DNA from: Chlorobiota bacterium
GTDB taxonomy: Bacteria > Bacteroidota > Ignavibacteria > OLB7
Assembly: GCA_016700335.1 (NCBI GenBank)
Contig: CP065014.1
Coordinates: forward strand, 409,001-473,000
DNA: 64,000 bases
Reading direction: 5' to 3'
This document shows, one piece after another, positions 1 to 8,499 of this stretch. A program made the position numbers and the translations under genes. A model generated the notes under the pieces. The model searched no databases and was not told where the DNA came from. It saw nothing but the letters and a program-made list of their open reading frames with translations. Numbering within the stretch: the first letter of the stretch is position 1; each line of letters starts with the position of its first letter.

Positions 1-1
1 A

Positions 2-580
2 GGCGTTAGTGATGGAGGTAATAAAAAAGTTCCACCTCAAAATGGAGGTGTTTCAATGATAGCATTTATGGCTCAAGATGGACATATTGGAATTTATAAT
101 GAGAATGCTAATCCTAAAATTGGACTGATAAATAATAATGGAGCTTTTGGTAGAACTTCTATTTCAAGTACTTGGACACAATTAACAACTCCTAGATCTG
201 GTGTTAAAATTTGGTTTATTAATCCTAATGGTGTTTTGTCATCTATAGATGTTGCTAAAATGGAAGTATTAATTTATCCTTCTGTTTTTATATCTAACCC
301 AGGTGATTTGTGGAATGTATCAATTTCTCCAGATGGGAATTATCTTGCTTTTGTTTCAAAGTATAATCAAGATCCAAATCTTTATTTATTTGATGGAACT
401 AAATTAGTGAAGGTGGCAATTAATGTAACAACTTCATCACAAGATTTTTCAACTAATCTAAATTATTTAGATGTAGTTTCTTGGTCACCAGATATGAACA
501 ATCCAAAAATATCTTTCGATGGATTAAATGTATATAATTACGATGGATTAGAATCTTCTTTTGGGCAATTTATGAGTTAA
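2..580 (+). CDS. TolB/WD40-like beta-propeller fragment, 5' partial
   Basis: The reading frame is open from the first complete codon at the window edge, so the true start lies upstream. The first internal ATG is at 56. The residues show propeller-blade patterns such as WNVSISPDGNYLAFVS, followed by a short strand naming a value (DPNLYLFDGTKLVKV). This is typical of TolB/PD40-type blades in secreted Bacteroidota proteins. The frame ends at a TAA at 578-580. The next frame, beginning upstream of 592, continues the same type of blade and ends in a T9SS sorting domain. The two are therefore probably halves of one gene separated by a one-base shift near the T4 run at 559-562. The propeller type is clear; substrate and function are unknown. 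Confidence 0.6.
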   Translation, partial: GVSDGGNKKVPPQNGGVSMIAFMAQDGHIGIYNENANPKIGLINNNGAFGRTSISSTWTQLTTPRSGVKIWFINPNGVLSSIDVAKMEVLIYPSVFISNPGDLWNVSISPDGNYLAFVSKYNQDPNLYLFDGTKLVKVAINVTTSSQDFSTNLNYLDVVSWSPDMNNPKISFDGLNVYNYDGLESSFGQFMS

Positions 581-591
581 ATCTAATAAGT

Positions 592-1242
592 ATGTCATCG
601 TTTAATTTGGTTGCAAATCAAGATCCAAGTTATACTTTAGGGAATATAACTTATTCAAATACAGCATCAAGAGTTATAGCTTTAAATTCAATTTATTCAA
701 ATGAATATGAAACTTATTTAACAGACTTATCAAAATCTAATTCAGTTTTTCCATTGAATATTAAAATGTTTACTATTGATGGAGTCAGTATTGTGGACGG
801 ACAAAGACCAACATTTGCTCCAGATGATTCTAAATTATGTTTGAGTAGCCCGTTAAATAATGCTTTATTATTATTTGACTTTTCATCTCAAAAACTCTCT
901 TATATAAAAGCTCAAGGAGTAATGCAAAACCCTAGATGGTTTTTGTTTGGAGGAAAATCTGGAGTTGATGATGAAAATAATAATTCCAATATAAGTTTTG
1001 TAAATGCAAATTATTATAATGGAAAAATTAAACTTGATTATTCAATCTCAAAATCATCAAATATTGAAATTAAAATTTCTAATTCTATTGGTGAAGTAGT
1101 TTATTTAACAAAGAATTCTCAAACTGAAGTAGGAAACAATAAATTATTAATTGATGCTGGTAATTTTTCTAGTGGAGTTTATTTTTTAGAACTTAATAGC
1201 AACGATCAAAGAAAAGCGATTAAACTAACAATTAAAAAATAA
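592..1242 (+). CDS. Beta-propeller C-terminal half with T9SS sorting domain (likely continuation of 2-580)
   Basis: Residues about 85-110 form another propeller blade (PTFAPDDSKLCLSS). Residues about 135-216 form a T9SS type A sorting domain: Ig-like strands with NSIGEVVYL, the SGVYFLEL strand and a basic KAIKLTIKK end. No signal peptide is present, so this frame cannot be exported by itself. The frame is open back to 538, before its first ATG at 592. Reading 538-591 gives residues that naturally follow the upstream protein if one T is added in the run at 559-562. I infer a frameshifted or sequencing-split gene for a T9SS-secreted surface propeller. The stop codon overlaps the next start (TAATG). 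Confidence 0.6.
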   Translation: MSSFNLVANQDPSYTLGNITYSNTASRVIALNSIYSNEYETYLTDLSKSNSVFPLNIKMFTIDGVSIVDGQRPTFAPDDSKLCLSSPLNNALLLFDFSSQKLSYIKAQGVMQNPRWFLFGGKSGVDDENNNSNISFVNANYYNGKIKLDYSISKSSNIEIKISNSIGEVVYLTKNSQTEVGNNKLLIDAGNFSSGVYFLELNSNDQRKAIKLTIKK

Positions 1243-1712
1243 TGCTTATAAAAATGAACTTTTATCAAACATTATTAACAATTTCGATAATTTTTATGGC
1301 TGCTGGTTGTTGTAAAAAAAACATTAATCAAGAAAAAAGTTATTCTCAAAATTTAAAAATTGTTGTAAGTGCTTCTGGTGGTTTTTCTGGAGAATCTATA
1401 GGCTATGATTTGAAATCAAATGGGGAAATTAGAGGTTGGGAAATGGTTGCAGGGAAATCACTAGAGTATATTTCAAAATTTAATGCTCCAGACTCTGTAA
1501 AAATTTTCTTTAGTAAAATTGATAAAATTGGATTTAAAAACATTCAATATTTAATTCCAGGTAACCAGACAAACTCTCTATTGTTTTATGAAAATGATTC
1601 TTTGGTAAATGAAGTTGGATGGAGTAATTCTAATAATCAAGCTCCAATTGACGTAAAAGATTTGTACAATTCAATAATGGATTTTATAAAAGAAAATAGA
1701 ATGAAGAATTAA
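1242..1712 (+). CDS. Small lipoprotein of unknown function
   Basis: This 156-residue protein starts with a hydrophobic segment ending in a lipobox (MAAGC), so it is exported and lipid-anchored. The mature part has no domain I recognise. It contains a strand-rich segment with SASGGFSGESIGYDL and a C-terminal helix. The ATG at 1242 overlaps the stop codon of the preceding T9SS gene, suggesting translational coupling. An alternative ATG at 1254 (MNFYQ) would still give a complete signal peptide. The pattern of a short beta domain with a glycine-rich first strand recalls small Bacteroidota lipoproteins found beside T9SS cargo, but this is only an impression. Confidence 0.6.
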   Translation: MLIKMNFYQTLLTISIIFMAAGCCKKNINQEKSYSQNLKIVVSASGGFSGESIGYDLKSNGEIRGWEMVAGKSLEYISKFNAPDSVKIFFSKIDKIGFKNIQYLIPGNQTNSLLFYENDSLVNEVGWSNSNNQAPIDVKDLYNSIMDFIKENRMKN

Positions 1713-1798
1713 TTTTTTCAAATTAATCTAATGTTCAAATAGTTTTTTAACTTTTAAATCAAATCAAATTTTAACAATTTTTATTAATAATATATAAA

Positions 1799-3352
1799 AT
1801 GAAAAACTCTTTTTTATTTATTGCTTGTATTTATCTTTTACAAACTTATAATTCCTTGAATGCTCAAGTAACTAACAAACATTACTTTGGTGCTGAAGCT
1901 GGTATATATGGAATTACTCCTCAGGCTGAGAAAGATTTCTTCTTTATGTTTAAGTATCCAAATCTTGACCCAGATTATAATGGTAATGGTTTAATTCCAA
2001 TTCCAGCAACACAATTGAAAGGTGTTTCAGATGGAGTTCTTGGTTATTCTCTTGGTTTGACTTTAGATTATGCTTTATCAAGATCTTTTGCAATTGTTTC
2101 AAAAGGCTTGTTTCAGTCAGGTGGATTTAATGTTAATGAAATAGGAGTTGTACCAGTTGTAAATTTATTGGGAAATACTACTCTGCAGCCAGATGAAAGA
2201 AAATTCAAAGTAACAATAAACTCAGCCCAAATAGATCTTTTATTAAGATATCAGCTTTCAAGAGATAAATGGTATTTGCTTGGCGGAGTTAGCACAATAT
2301 TATCAACCAGTGCAAAAATTAATGGAACTTGGGATATAACAGATGCTGTTTGGCTCTCTCTCCCATCTAGAAATCAAACACTTACTCCATCAAATAGATT
2401 AACAATTGATAACCAAACAATGAATGATTTCTTCAAAACTACAAGATTTGATTTAAAGTTAGGATTAGGTACGTTTATTCCTTTAAGTGATGACGGTTTG
2501 GTTTTAACACCAGAATTAAGTACAACAATTAATTTGGGTAGAACAACAAATAATGAAATTAAGGATTTAAATAATTCAACTGTTCCATTAAAAACTACAG
2601 ATTTATTTGGAGCAGTTTTATCTGTTGGAATTAAAGTTCCAATTGGAGGATTATCAAATCAAAATGAATCTGGAATTTATGCATATGATGAAGATTATAA
2701 AGTAAGATTAGTGAAATTAGCAAATGGTAAATACACATATATTGGTACTTTAACTGATAGCAAAACAGATGATCCAATAAGTGCAAACATTACTGTAACT
2801 GATTTAGAAAATGATGAAGTTGTGGATAGAACACATTCAAATTCACAAGGAAAGTACATTGTAAAAGTTCCTAAAAAAGGGAAATACTCTGTAACAGCAG
2901 ATGCTGATGGATATGTGTTTACAAGCGAACTAGTGGAGTTTGATGAAAATGGAAATGCTAAGTCAAAAAGTAAAGGAAAAGTAAAAATGATAAAAGTTGA
3001 TGAATTTGGAAAGACTCAATTATTAGTTTTCTTTGATACAGATAAGTCAATCCTTCAAAGGGAGTCTTTTACTGAACTTAAGCATGCAGCAGGTTTTATT
3101 AAATCTAATCCAAATATGAGAGTTGAAATTGCAGGACATACAGATAATTCTGGAACAAGGGAACATAATTTAGATTTATCAAAAAGAAGAGCAATAGCTG
3201 TTTATGAAAATCTAATTTCCAAAGGTGTTAACCCGGATCAATTAACACTATTAGGTTATGCTTCTGATTATCCAATTTCTGATAATAATACTGAAGATGG
3301 AAGGGCTGAAAATAGAAGAGTTGAATTTGTTGTAAAAGAATTTAAAAAGTAA
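1799..3352 (+). CDS. OmpA family outer-membrane protein
   Basis: This 517-residue protein has a signal peptide (residues 1-23, ending NSLNAQ). An N-terminal region of about 280 residues has beta-barrel-like strands (GYSLGLTLDYALS, FDLKLGLGTFIPL). A carboxypeptidase-regulatory/CNA-B-like beta-sandwich follows at about 300-390 (SNSQGKYIVKVPKKGKYSVTA). The C-terminal OmpA domain (about 400-517) has the peptidoglycan-binding signature VEIAGHTDN followed by LSKRRAIAVYENL and GRAENRRVEF. It therefore likely anchors the outer membrane to peptidoglycan through diaminopimelate binding. The gene stands alone, 86 bp after a lipoprotein gene, with no obvious operon partner. The family is certain; the role of the middle domain is not. 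Confidence 0.88.
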   Translation: MKNSFLFIACIYLLQTYNSLNAQVTNKHYFGAEAGIYGITPQAEKDFFFMFKYPNLDPDYNGNGLIPIPATQLKGVSDGVLGYSLGLTLDYALSRSFAIVSKGLFQSGGFNVNEIGVVPVVNLLGNTTLQPDERKFKVTINSAQIDLLLRYQLSRDKWYLLGGVSTILSTSAKINGTWDITDAVWLSLPSRNQTLTPSNRLTIDNQTMNDFFKTTRFDLKLGLGTFIPLSDDGLVLTPELSTTINLGRTTNNEIKDLNNSTVPLKTTDLFGAVLSVGIKVPIGGLSNQNESGIYAYDEDYKVRLVKLANGKYTYIGTLTDSKTDDPISANITVTDLENDEVVDRTHSNSQGKYIVKVPKKGKYSVTADADGYVFTSELVEFDENGNAKSKSKGKVKMIKVDEFGKTQLLVFFDTDKSILQRESFTELKHAAGFIKSNPNMRVEIAGHTDNSGTREHNLDLSKRRAIAVYENLISKGVNPDQLTLLGYASDYPISDNNTEDGRAENRRVEFVVKEFKK

Positions 3353-3527
3353 CAAATGTAATTCTAAGAAATTTATTATCAATCAGTTTCCATTAGATTA
3401 TTTCATCTTGAGTTTAATTATAAAAAAAAAGTAAATATTTCTAACTTAACTTGAATTGATGTGTTTTGTTAAAGAATATTTATTTAAATATTGTATTATA
3501 TCTTACTCATTAAAGTTAAAAATATTT

Positions 3528-3535
3528 TATCTTTG
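3528..3535 (+). promoter_or_regulatory. Bacteroidota-type -7 element
   Basis: TATCTTTG matches TAnnTTTG and ends 28 nt before the start codon at 3564. I see no TTG at the expected distance upstream, so only the -7 half is supported. Confidence 0.4.
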
Positions 3536-3563
3536 TAAATTAGTTTAATTAAAAGTAAATTTT

Positions 3564-4004
3564 ATGAAATATAAATTAGTTGTAACATTATCTTTTATTG
3601 TATTTGTGGTAAGTACAGCCATTTATGCAGGTAAAAATGGAGTAGTATTTGGTACAATGAAAGCAGTTTCACAAGGTGGGGAAGTTTTAATTCAATGGAA
3701 CACAGCAAGTGAACTAGGTATTTATAGTTATGAAATTGAACGTAAGAGTAGTGAAGTTGTAGATTTCAGACGAATTGGTAGAATCGATTCCAAATCTAAA
3801 GGTGGAAATTGTATGAATTGTAATAATAATTACTCATATACTGATAATGGTGCTTTTTTCAAAAATGAAACTGGAAAGCAGTTTATTTATCGAATTAAGT
3901 CTGTTGGAACAAATGGTGAGCAATATTCACAACCAATTATGATTATACATGAGGTTTCAAGTGTTAAACGTTCATGGGGAATGATAAAAGAATTATTCAG
4001 ATAA
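3564..4004 (+). CDS. Secreted fibronectin-III-like protein
   Basis: This 146-residue protein has a signal peptide (MKYKLVVTLSFIVFVVSTAIYAG) and one beta-sandwich domain. The pattern (EVLIQWNTASELGIYSYEIERK, then RRIGRI, YSYTDNG, FIYRIKSVGTNGEQYS) is that of the Fn3-like domain that usually precedes T9SS sorting domains in large Bacteroidota proteins. Here it is alone, with no sorting domain and no further domains. A Cys pair (CMNC at about residues 77-80) lies in the loop before strand D. It could be a free-standing periplasmic binding domain or a remnant of a larger protein. It has its own promoter element upstream and a very strong terminator downstream, so it is transcribed alone. Confidence 0.7.
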   Translation: MKYKLVVTLSFIVFVVSTAIYAGKNGVVFGTMKAVSQGGEVLIQWNTASELGIYSYEIERKSSEVVDFRRIGRIDSKSKGGNCMNCNNNYSYTDNGAFFKNETGKQFIYRIKSVGTNGEQYSQPIMIIHEVSSVKRSWGMIKELFR

Positions 4005-4023
4005 ATATCCTTATATTTTTATT

Positions 4024-4059
4024 GCGGATGTTGAAAATATCAACATCCGCATTTTTTTT
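4024..4059 (+). terminator. Strong rho-independent terminator
   Basis: A perfect 11-bp stem (GCGGATGTTGA at 4024-4034 with TCAACATCCGC at 4040-4050) has a 5-nt loop and is followed by eight T. It closes the Fn3-like gene ending at 4004. Confidence 0.95.
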
Positions 4060-4122
4060 AATTTGATTTTTGAATTATAAAAATTATTTGAATTGATTAT
4101 AAAGTTAACTGTTCAATAATTA

Positions 4123-4153
4123 TTTGCTAATTATACTTTATAAGTTAGTTTTG
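4123..4153 (+). promoter_or_regulatory. sucD promoter (TTTG-N19-TAGTTTTG)
   Basis: TTTG at 4123-4126 and TAGTTTTG at 4146-4153 are separated by 19 nt. This is the Bacteroidota -33/-7 architecture. It predicts a 5' leader of roughly 65 nt before sucD. Confidence 0.7.
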
Positions 4154-4225
4154 CAAACTTTTATTTATTAAGATAAAAAATAGTCATAGGTTTTCAATTT
4201 ACAATTATACATTTATAAATTATTA

Positions 4226-5278
4226 ATGAGTGTTTTAGTTAATAAAAAAACTAGATTGCTAGTTCAAGGAATAACAGGTAAAGAAGGAACTTTTCATACT
4301 TCTCAAATGTTAGAATACGGAACAAATGTTGTTGCAGGTGTAACTCCTGGCAAAGGTGGAATTAATTACAAACCAGAAGAATTCATTGATTCTGTTCCAT
4401 TGTTTAATTCTGTAGCTGAAGCTGTTAAGGCAACTAAAGCAAATGCCTCTGTAATTTTCGTTCCTCCTCCATTTGCAGCTGATGCAATAAAAGAAGCAGC
4501 TGCAGCAGGAGTAGAGTTGGTTATCTGTATCACTGAAGGTATTCCAATTAGGGATATGGTTTCTGTAAAAAGCTTTTTGAAAGATTCTAAAACTAGGCTT
4601 ATTGGTCCTAATTGTCCGGGAGTAATCACTCCAGGTGAATGCAAAATAGGGATAATGCCAGGTTTCATTCATAAGAAAGGATATGTTGGACTTGTTTCAA
4701 GATCTGGTACTTTAACTTATGAAGCAGTAAAACAGTTAACTGATGTTGGGTTAGGACAATCAACTTGCATAGGAATTGGTGGAGATCCTATTAACGGCAC
4801 TAATTTTATTGATGCATTGAAAATGTTTAACGAAGATCCTGCTACCAAAGCTATAATTATGATTGGTGAAATTGGAGGTAATGCAGAAGAAGAAGCGGCT
4901 ACTTATATTAAGAAATATGTAAAAAAACCTGTAGTAGGCTTTATTGCAGGGCGTACTGCACCCCCTGGAAGAAGAATGGGTCATGCTGGTGCTATTATTT
5001 CTGGAGGAAAAGGAACCGCTTCTGAAAAAGTCAAAGCTTTAAAAAGAGCTGGTGTTTTCGTCTCAGATTCTCCAGCTGATTTAGGTAAAACAATGTTAAT
5101 TGCATTAGGAATTTCAAAAATTGAAAAACCTACAAATAAAACTGCAAGTAAAAAAGTTGTAGCAAAAAAAACATTAGTTGCTAAAAAAGCAGCGGTTAAT
5201 AAAATTGCTACTAAAACTTTAACAAATAAATTAGCTGATAAAAAAAAAGTAATTAAGAAACCAAATTTAAAAAAATAA
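4226..5278 (+). CDS. sucD: Succinyl-CoA synthetase alpha subunit with Lys-rich tail
   Basis: This is the alpha subunit of ADP/GDP-forming succinate-CoA ligase (TCA cycle, substrate-level phosphorylation). Residues 1-300 match the family throughout: CoA-binding Rossmann domain (LLVQGITGKEGTFHT), GIPIRDM, GPNCPG, SRSGTLTYE, and the phosphorylated histidine at about H253 in GHAGAIISGGKGTA. Usual length is about 290 residues; this protein has 350. The extra 48 residues (from about 303) form a low-complexity tail with 17 Lys and one Asp, resembling histone-H1 or AlgP-type AK repeats. The beta subunit, 4 kb away on the opposite strand, has a matching acidic tail. A weak hairpin (5281-5300) followed by a T run at 5309-5316 may end the transcript. 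Confidence 0.97.
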   Translation: MSVLVNKKTRLLVQGITGKEGTFHTSQMLEYGTNVVAGVTPGKGGINYKPEEFIDSVPLFNSVAEAVKATKANASVIFVPPPFAADAIKEAAAAGVELVICITEGIPIRDMVSVKSFLKDSKTRLIGPNCPGVITPGECKIGIMPGFIHKKGYVGLVSRSGTLTYEAVKQLTDVGLGQSTCIGIGGDPINGTNFIDALKMFNEDPATKAIIMIGEIGGNAEEEAATYIKKYVKKPVVGFIAGRTAPPGRRMGHAGAIISGGKGTASEKVKALKRAGVFVSDSPADLGKTMLIALGISKIEKPTNKTASKKVVAKKTLVAKKAAVNKIATKTLTNKLADKKKVIKKPNLKK

Positions 5279-5566
5279 TTTTGAGGAATGTAATCCTTAA
5301 AAAATTCATTTTTTTTAATTTAGTAATTTCTAATTAAAAGAAAATTTTGTTGCTAATATATATTTTTTAAGTGTTATTAGATCGACATTTGTTGATATGG
5401 ATTTAGATTATGCTTGTTTATTATTTAACTTTTTTACAGGTCAGGCTAATGGGTCTGACTTGTTTGTATTTTATAACTATTATTTTATTATGGTAAATTT
5501 AATTAAAATTATAATCAATTTTTTAAATTACAACTATTAGATTTTAAATAAATTAAAATAACTTAA
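5279..5566. other. Intergenic region with a doubtful 47-codon ORF
   Basis: After a weak hairpin there is an ATG-initiated frame at 5397-5540 of 47 codons, rich in Tyr, Phe and Ile (starts MDLDYACLLF). In DNA this AT-rich, such a frame can arise by chance, and I see no promoter or homology. A small dyad (GTCAG at 5440-5444 with CTGAC at 5455-5459) lies inside it. Nothing else is supported. Confidence 0.2.
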
Positions 5567-5944
5567 ATGGCTCATTCAGAAGGATTCCTTAAAATAGTAG
5601 ATGAAGCAAAAGCTCATATCAATGAAGTTACACCAGAACAAACTTATAATAAAATTAAATTAGGTTCGAATTTTATTTTAGTTGATGTTAGAGAAGATAA
5701 TGAATGGAAAGAAGGATACATAATTAATGCAATTCATATTGGAAAGGGAGTAATTGAAAGAGATGTGGAATCTAAAATCGAAGATAAAAATTCAGAGATA
5801 ATATTGTATTGTGGGGGTGGCTTCAGATCTGCTTTAGCCGCATCAACACTTGTTCAGATGGGATATACAAATGTATCATCTATGTCAGAAGGTTGGCGTG
5901 GTTGGAACGAAAAAGAGTATGATATTGTAAAAAAAGATATTTAA
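5567..5944 (+). CDS. Rhodanese-like domain protein
   Basis: This 125-residue single-domain rhodanese has the family features in order: LVDVREDNEWKEGYI (first CH2 motif), NAIHI, then the active-site loop YCGGGFRSALAA with the sulfur-carrying cysteine at C82. The C-terminal SEGWRGWNEKEY matches the second conserved motif. No signal peptide is present, so it is cytoplasmic. It probably transfers sulfane sulfur to an unknown acceptor. The ndk gene starts 29 bp downstream in the same direction, so the two are likely co-transcribed, although no functional link is obvious. Residues 1-25 form an extra helix before the core domain. Confidence 0.9.
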   Translation: MAHSEGFLKIVDEAKAHINEVTPEQTYNKIKLGSNFILVDVREDNEWKEGYIINAIHIGKGVIERDVESKIEDKNSEIILYCGGGFRSALAASTLVQMGYTNVSSMSEGWRGWNEKEYDIVKKDI

Positions 5945-5973
5945 AACAATTCAAAATATAAATTTTAATTAAA

Positions 5974-6387
5974 ATGGAAAGGACACTTTGTATTCTAAAA
6001 CCAGATGCTGTTAAAAAAAATGTAATTGGTCAGATATTAACAATGACAACAGAAGCAGGATTCAAGATAATAGGTATGAAAATGATTCATTTATCAGAAC
6101 GAATTTCTGGTATGTTTTATGAAGTTCATAAGGAAAGACCATTCTATACAGATCTATGTTCGTTTATGTCTAGTGGGGAAGTTGTAGTAGTTGCACTTGA
6201 AAAAGATAATGCAGTTGCAGATTGGAGAACTTTAATTGGAGCTACTGACCCTATTGAAGCAGCTGAGGGGACAATTCGTAAAAACTTTGCTAGTAGTAAA
6301 GGTGAAAATGCAGTTCATGGTTCTGACTCAGTAGAAAATGCGAATAATGAAATATCTTTTTTCTTTGCAAAAAGTGAACTTGTATAA
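5974..6387 (+). CDS. ndk: Nucleoside diphosphate kinase
   Basis: This enzyme transfers the gamma-phosphate from ATP to other (d)NDPs through a phosphohistidine. The 137-residue length is standard. Diagnostic segments are ERTLCILKPDAV at the start, GFKIIGMKM, FYEVHKERPFY, the Kpn-loop region GATDPIEAAEGTIRKNFA, and the active-site NAVHGSDS with H115. The end (NEISFFF) is also conserved. It lies 29 bp after the rhodanese gene on the same strand. Cytoplasmic, housekeeping. Confidence 0.98.
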   Translation: MERTLCILKPDAVKKNVIGQILTMTTEAGFKIIGMKMIHLSERISGMFYEVHKERPFYTDLCSFMSSGEVVVVALEKDNAVADWRTLIGATDPIEAAEGTIRKNFASSKGENAVHGSDSVENANNEISFFFAKSELV

Positions 6388-6482
6388 GTAATTTTTCAAA
6401 GATATTAAAATATAAAGTTACTTACTTTTTGTTTTTAGTCAGTGAAATAATTAGCCTACTCTAAGAATTTCAAATTTATTAA

Positions 6483-7556
6483 ATGAAAATTAAATTAATG
6501 TATTTTACAAAATCAAGACTTTTTTTTAGAGTAACATTTAGATTATTATTCAGCTTTGTATTTATTTTAAATGTTAATGCACAACAAAAAAGTTCAAAAA
6601 TTGATAATCAAAGTGAAAAAGTTTTTAGGTTTGATTTACCAATCAAACCTAATTATTTAACTTCATATAAATATACTGAGAGAGTTAGAAAAATTGTTAA
6701 ATTACCATCTCAACCTTCCGATACTACAGAAAGAATCTTAAATTATTTTATAAGCTGTCGCCCAGTTCAATCTGCAAAACCAGAAAATCGTGGGAAATTA
6801 ATATTTGAGGTAAATGTGGATTCTATGATTATAGAAAATAATAATAGTTCTGGAAAACTAGTATTTAATACTCAAAAATTAACCGATGCTCAATCAAAGA
6901 AAGTAGGTGATTTAGAAGTCTTAGCCCCATCTCTATTTGTAAACAGACCTGTTAAATTCAAACTTTCTCCTTATGGTGAATTATTAAGTATGGAAAGTGA
7001 GGAATTTGATATTGCAAGAAGTCAGTTAATGGGAGCTGATGCTTTAGATGATCTTAGTAAAGCTAAATGCAAGTCCACATTAGAAGTTAACTATGCAGCA
7101 ACAACTTTGCTTCCCTGGAGGCTTCTAGCACCAATTGATAGAGTAATCAAACCTAATGGTAAACTTGTCATAAGTTCTATTAATATATTGGATATGACAA
7201 TTTTTAAAGGTAAAGTTAATTTAACTTATATTAAAACAGGTGATTCTTTAACATCTTCTGAAAATCATCTTATTCTTAATGGGAAATTTGATATACCATT
7301 TTCAAAGGAAATAATTTTAGCAGGTTTTGATAAACCATTTAAAATTGATTATGGAAATTCTAAACTTACTGGCGACTTTACATTCAATGATGGAGGTGAG
7401 CTAAATTCAGGATGGACAAACTCAACTGGAAGAATTACTATGCAACCAAGTTTTGGAGGTATTTTACAAGTTGATATTGTTCATGATACTTTTCTAAAAA
7501 AAATCGGGACAGAAAATTTTGCAGTTGATGATAGGGTAAAAGAATCTAAAAAATAA
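6483..7556 (+). CDS. Secreted protein of unknown function
   Basis: This 357-residue protein has a signal peptide (hydrophobic residues about 12-33, ending NVNAQQ) and therefore is periplasmic or surface-exposed. The mature part is beta-rich: it begins with a strand pair (LTSYKYTERVRKIVKL) and has repeated amphipathic strands with PVKFKLSPYGELLSMES and KPNGKLVISSINIL. The overall pattern, short strands and a G-E-L turn followed by a threshold-like motif, is faintly like DUF6263 proteins, but I cannot confirm this. It is monocistronic and ends at a long hairpin terminator. Function unknown. Confidence 0.6.
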   Translation: MKIKLMYFTKSRLFFRVTFRLLFSFVFILNVNAQQKSSKIDNQSEKVFRFDLPIKPNYLTSYKYTERVRKIVKLPSQPSDTTERILNYFISCRPVQSAKPENRGKLIFEVNVDSMIIENNNSSGKLVFNTQKLTDAQSKKVGDLEVLAPSLFVNRPVKFKLSPYGELLSMESEEFDIARSQLMGADALDDLSKAKCKSTLEVNYAATTLLPWRLLAPIDRVIKPNGKLVISSINILDMTIFKGKVNLTYIKTGDSLTSSENHLILNGKFDIPFSKEIILAGFDKPFKIDYGNSKLTGDFTFNDGGELNSGWTNSTGRITMQPSFGGILQVDIVHDTFLKKIGTENFAVDDRVKESKK

Positions 7557-7603
7557 AATCTTATAAATACTTTAAATAATTTAGATTAAGGTTCATAAAA
7601 TTT

Positions 7604-7648
7604 AAAACTAAGTTTATACTTCTTTTAAGGTATTAACTTAGTTTTTTA
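7604..7648 (+). terminator. Long hairpin terminator, possibly bidirectional
   Basis: AAAACTAAGTTTATAC (7604-7619) pairs with GTATTAACTTAGTTTT (7630-7645), 15 of 16 positions, with a 10-nt loop and a T-rich end. It sits between convergent genes and may serve both. Confidence 0.88.
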
Positions 7649-7684
7649 TTTTTTGATAATTAAAAAATTTACAACAATAATTAT

Positions 7685-8461
7685 TTATTTAGGAAGTTCA
7701 TTCCCGGAATTTACATTATTTGGAATTATTTGCTGACTCCCTTTGTTAAGTGGATCTAAAGGAGTTCCACTTGGTTTGTAATTAATGCTTTTAATTGTTT
7801 TCGGATTAAGTGGATCAGAAGTTTGGTATTCTTTGTTATAATTACCTTGAGGTTTTATATATCTAATAGGATCTAAAGGGCTAGAAGTAATTTGATAATT
7901 TAATAAGTTATTCGGATTTAGAGGATTTGACATTCTTTGTTCAACATAATTTTTATTTGATTTATGTGAAAGCTTACTCTTATTCTTACTATAGTTAAAA
8001 ATAGGTTTGAAATTATTTTTTTTGGTTAAGCTGGATAGAATTATATTTTGAACTTGATTATTATTATTAATATCTGATTTAACTTCTGTTACAACACTAG
8101 GGCTTTTACTTTTATATGAAATCTCACTTTTATTAATCAGACTTTTATTTCCAGCTAAATATCCAAATCCAAAAGTAGAAATTATTATTAAACTAAAAAA
8201 TATATAATTATTAAATTTATTTTTTAATCCTGTTAATTTTACAATATGATTTTGGTTTAATTTGTTAAATATATTACTTCTAACTTGTTCGTCTATGTTT
8301 GTATTAATTAAGTGATTCTGGAGTATACAATCAAGTAAAACTTGAGATTTTATTTCTCTCCTTAAGCTATCTTTAGACGCAACAGAAATCAAAAATTCTC
8401 TTTCTTGATCTAGAGTCATTTCGTTATTAAAGAAAGAGTAAACTCTATCAAAATTATTCAT
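7685..8461 (-). CDS. Putative anti-sigma factor with PL(N/D)P repeats
   Basis: The protein is encoded directly downstream of an ECF sigma gene (38 bp). The N-terminal residues (NNFDRVYSFFNNEMTLDQEREFLISVASKDSLRREIKSQVLLD) resemble the cytoplasmic anti-sigma segment common in Bacteroidota. One transmembrane helix follows at about residues 86-104 (ending TFGFGYLAG). The remaining about 150 residues are periplasmic, low-complexity and Asn/Lys/Ser-rich. They contain four PLNP/PLDP motifs (about residues 180, 195, 217 and 234 from this start). I place the start at the ATG at 8461. A TTG three codons upstream (8470) is possible. The ligand is unknown. Unlike the other two anti-sigma proteins in the window, it lacks a C-terminal beta domain. 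Confidence 0.65.
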   Translation of the reverse strand: MNNFDRVYSFFNNEMTLDQEREFLISVASKDSLRREIKSQVLLDCILQNHLINTNIDEQVRSNIFNKLNQNHIVKLTGLKNKFNNYIFFSLIIISTFGFGYLAGNKSLINKSEISYKSKSPSVVTEVKSDINNNNQVQNIILSSLTKKNNFKPIFNYSKNKSKLSHKSNKNYVEQRMSNPLNPNNLLNYQITSSPLDPIRYIKPQGNYNKEYQTSDPLNPKTIKSINYKPSGTPLDPLNKGSQQIIPNNVNSGNELPK

Positions 8462-8499
8462 ACTTAGCAATTAATAAATTTTATTTGACAATACAATAT

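Noticed and set aside
559..562. Programmed -1 ribosomal frameshift at the T4 run
   Set aside because: The context C TTT TGG is not a standard slippery heptamer and no downstream hairpin is evident; a mutation or base-call error is simpler.
5440..5459. Small hairpin GTCAG/CTGAC between sucD and the rhodanese gene
   Set aside because: Only 5 bp with a 10-nt loop and no T tract.
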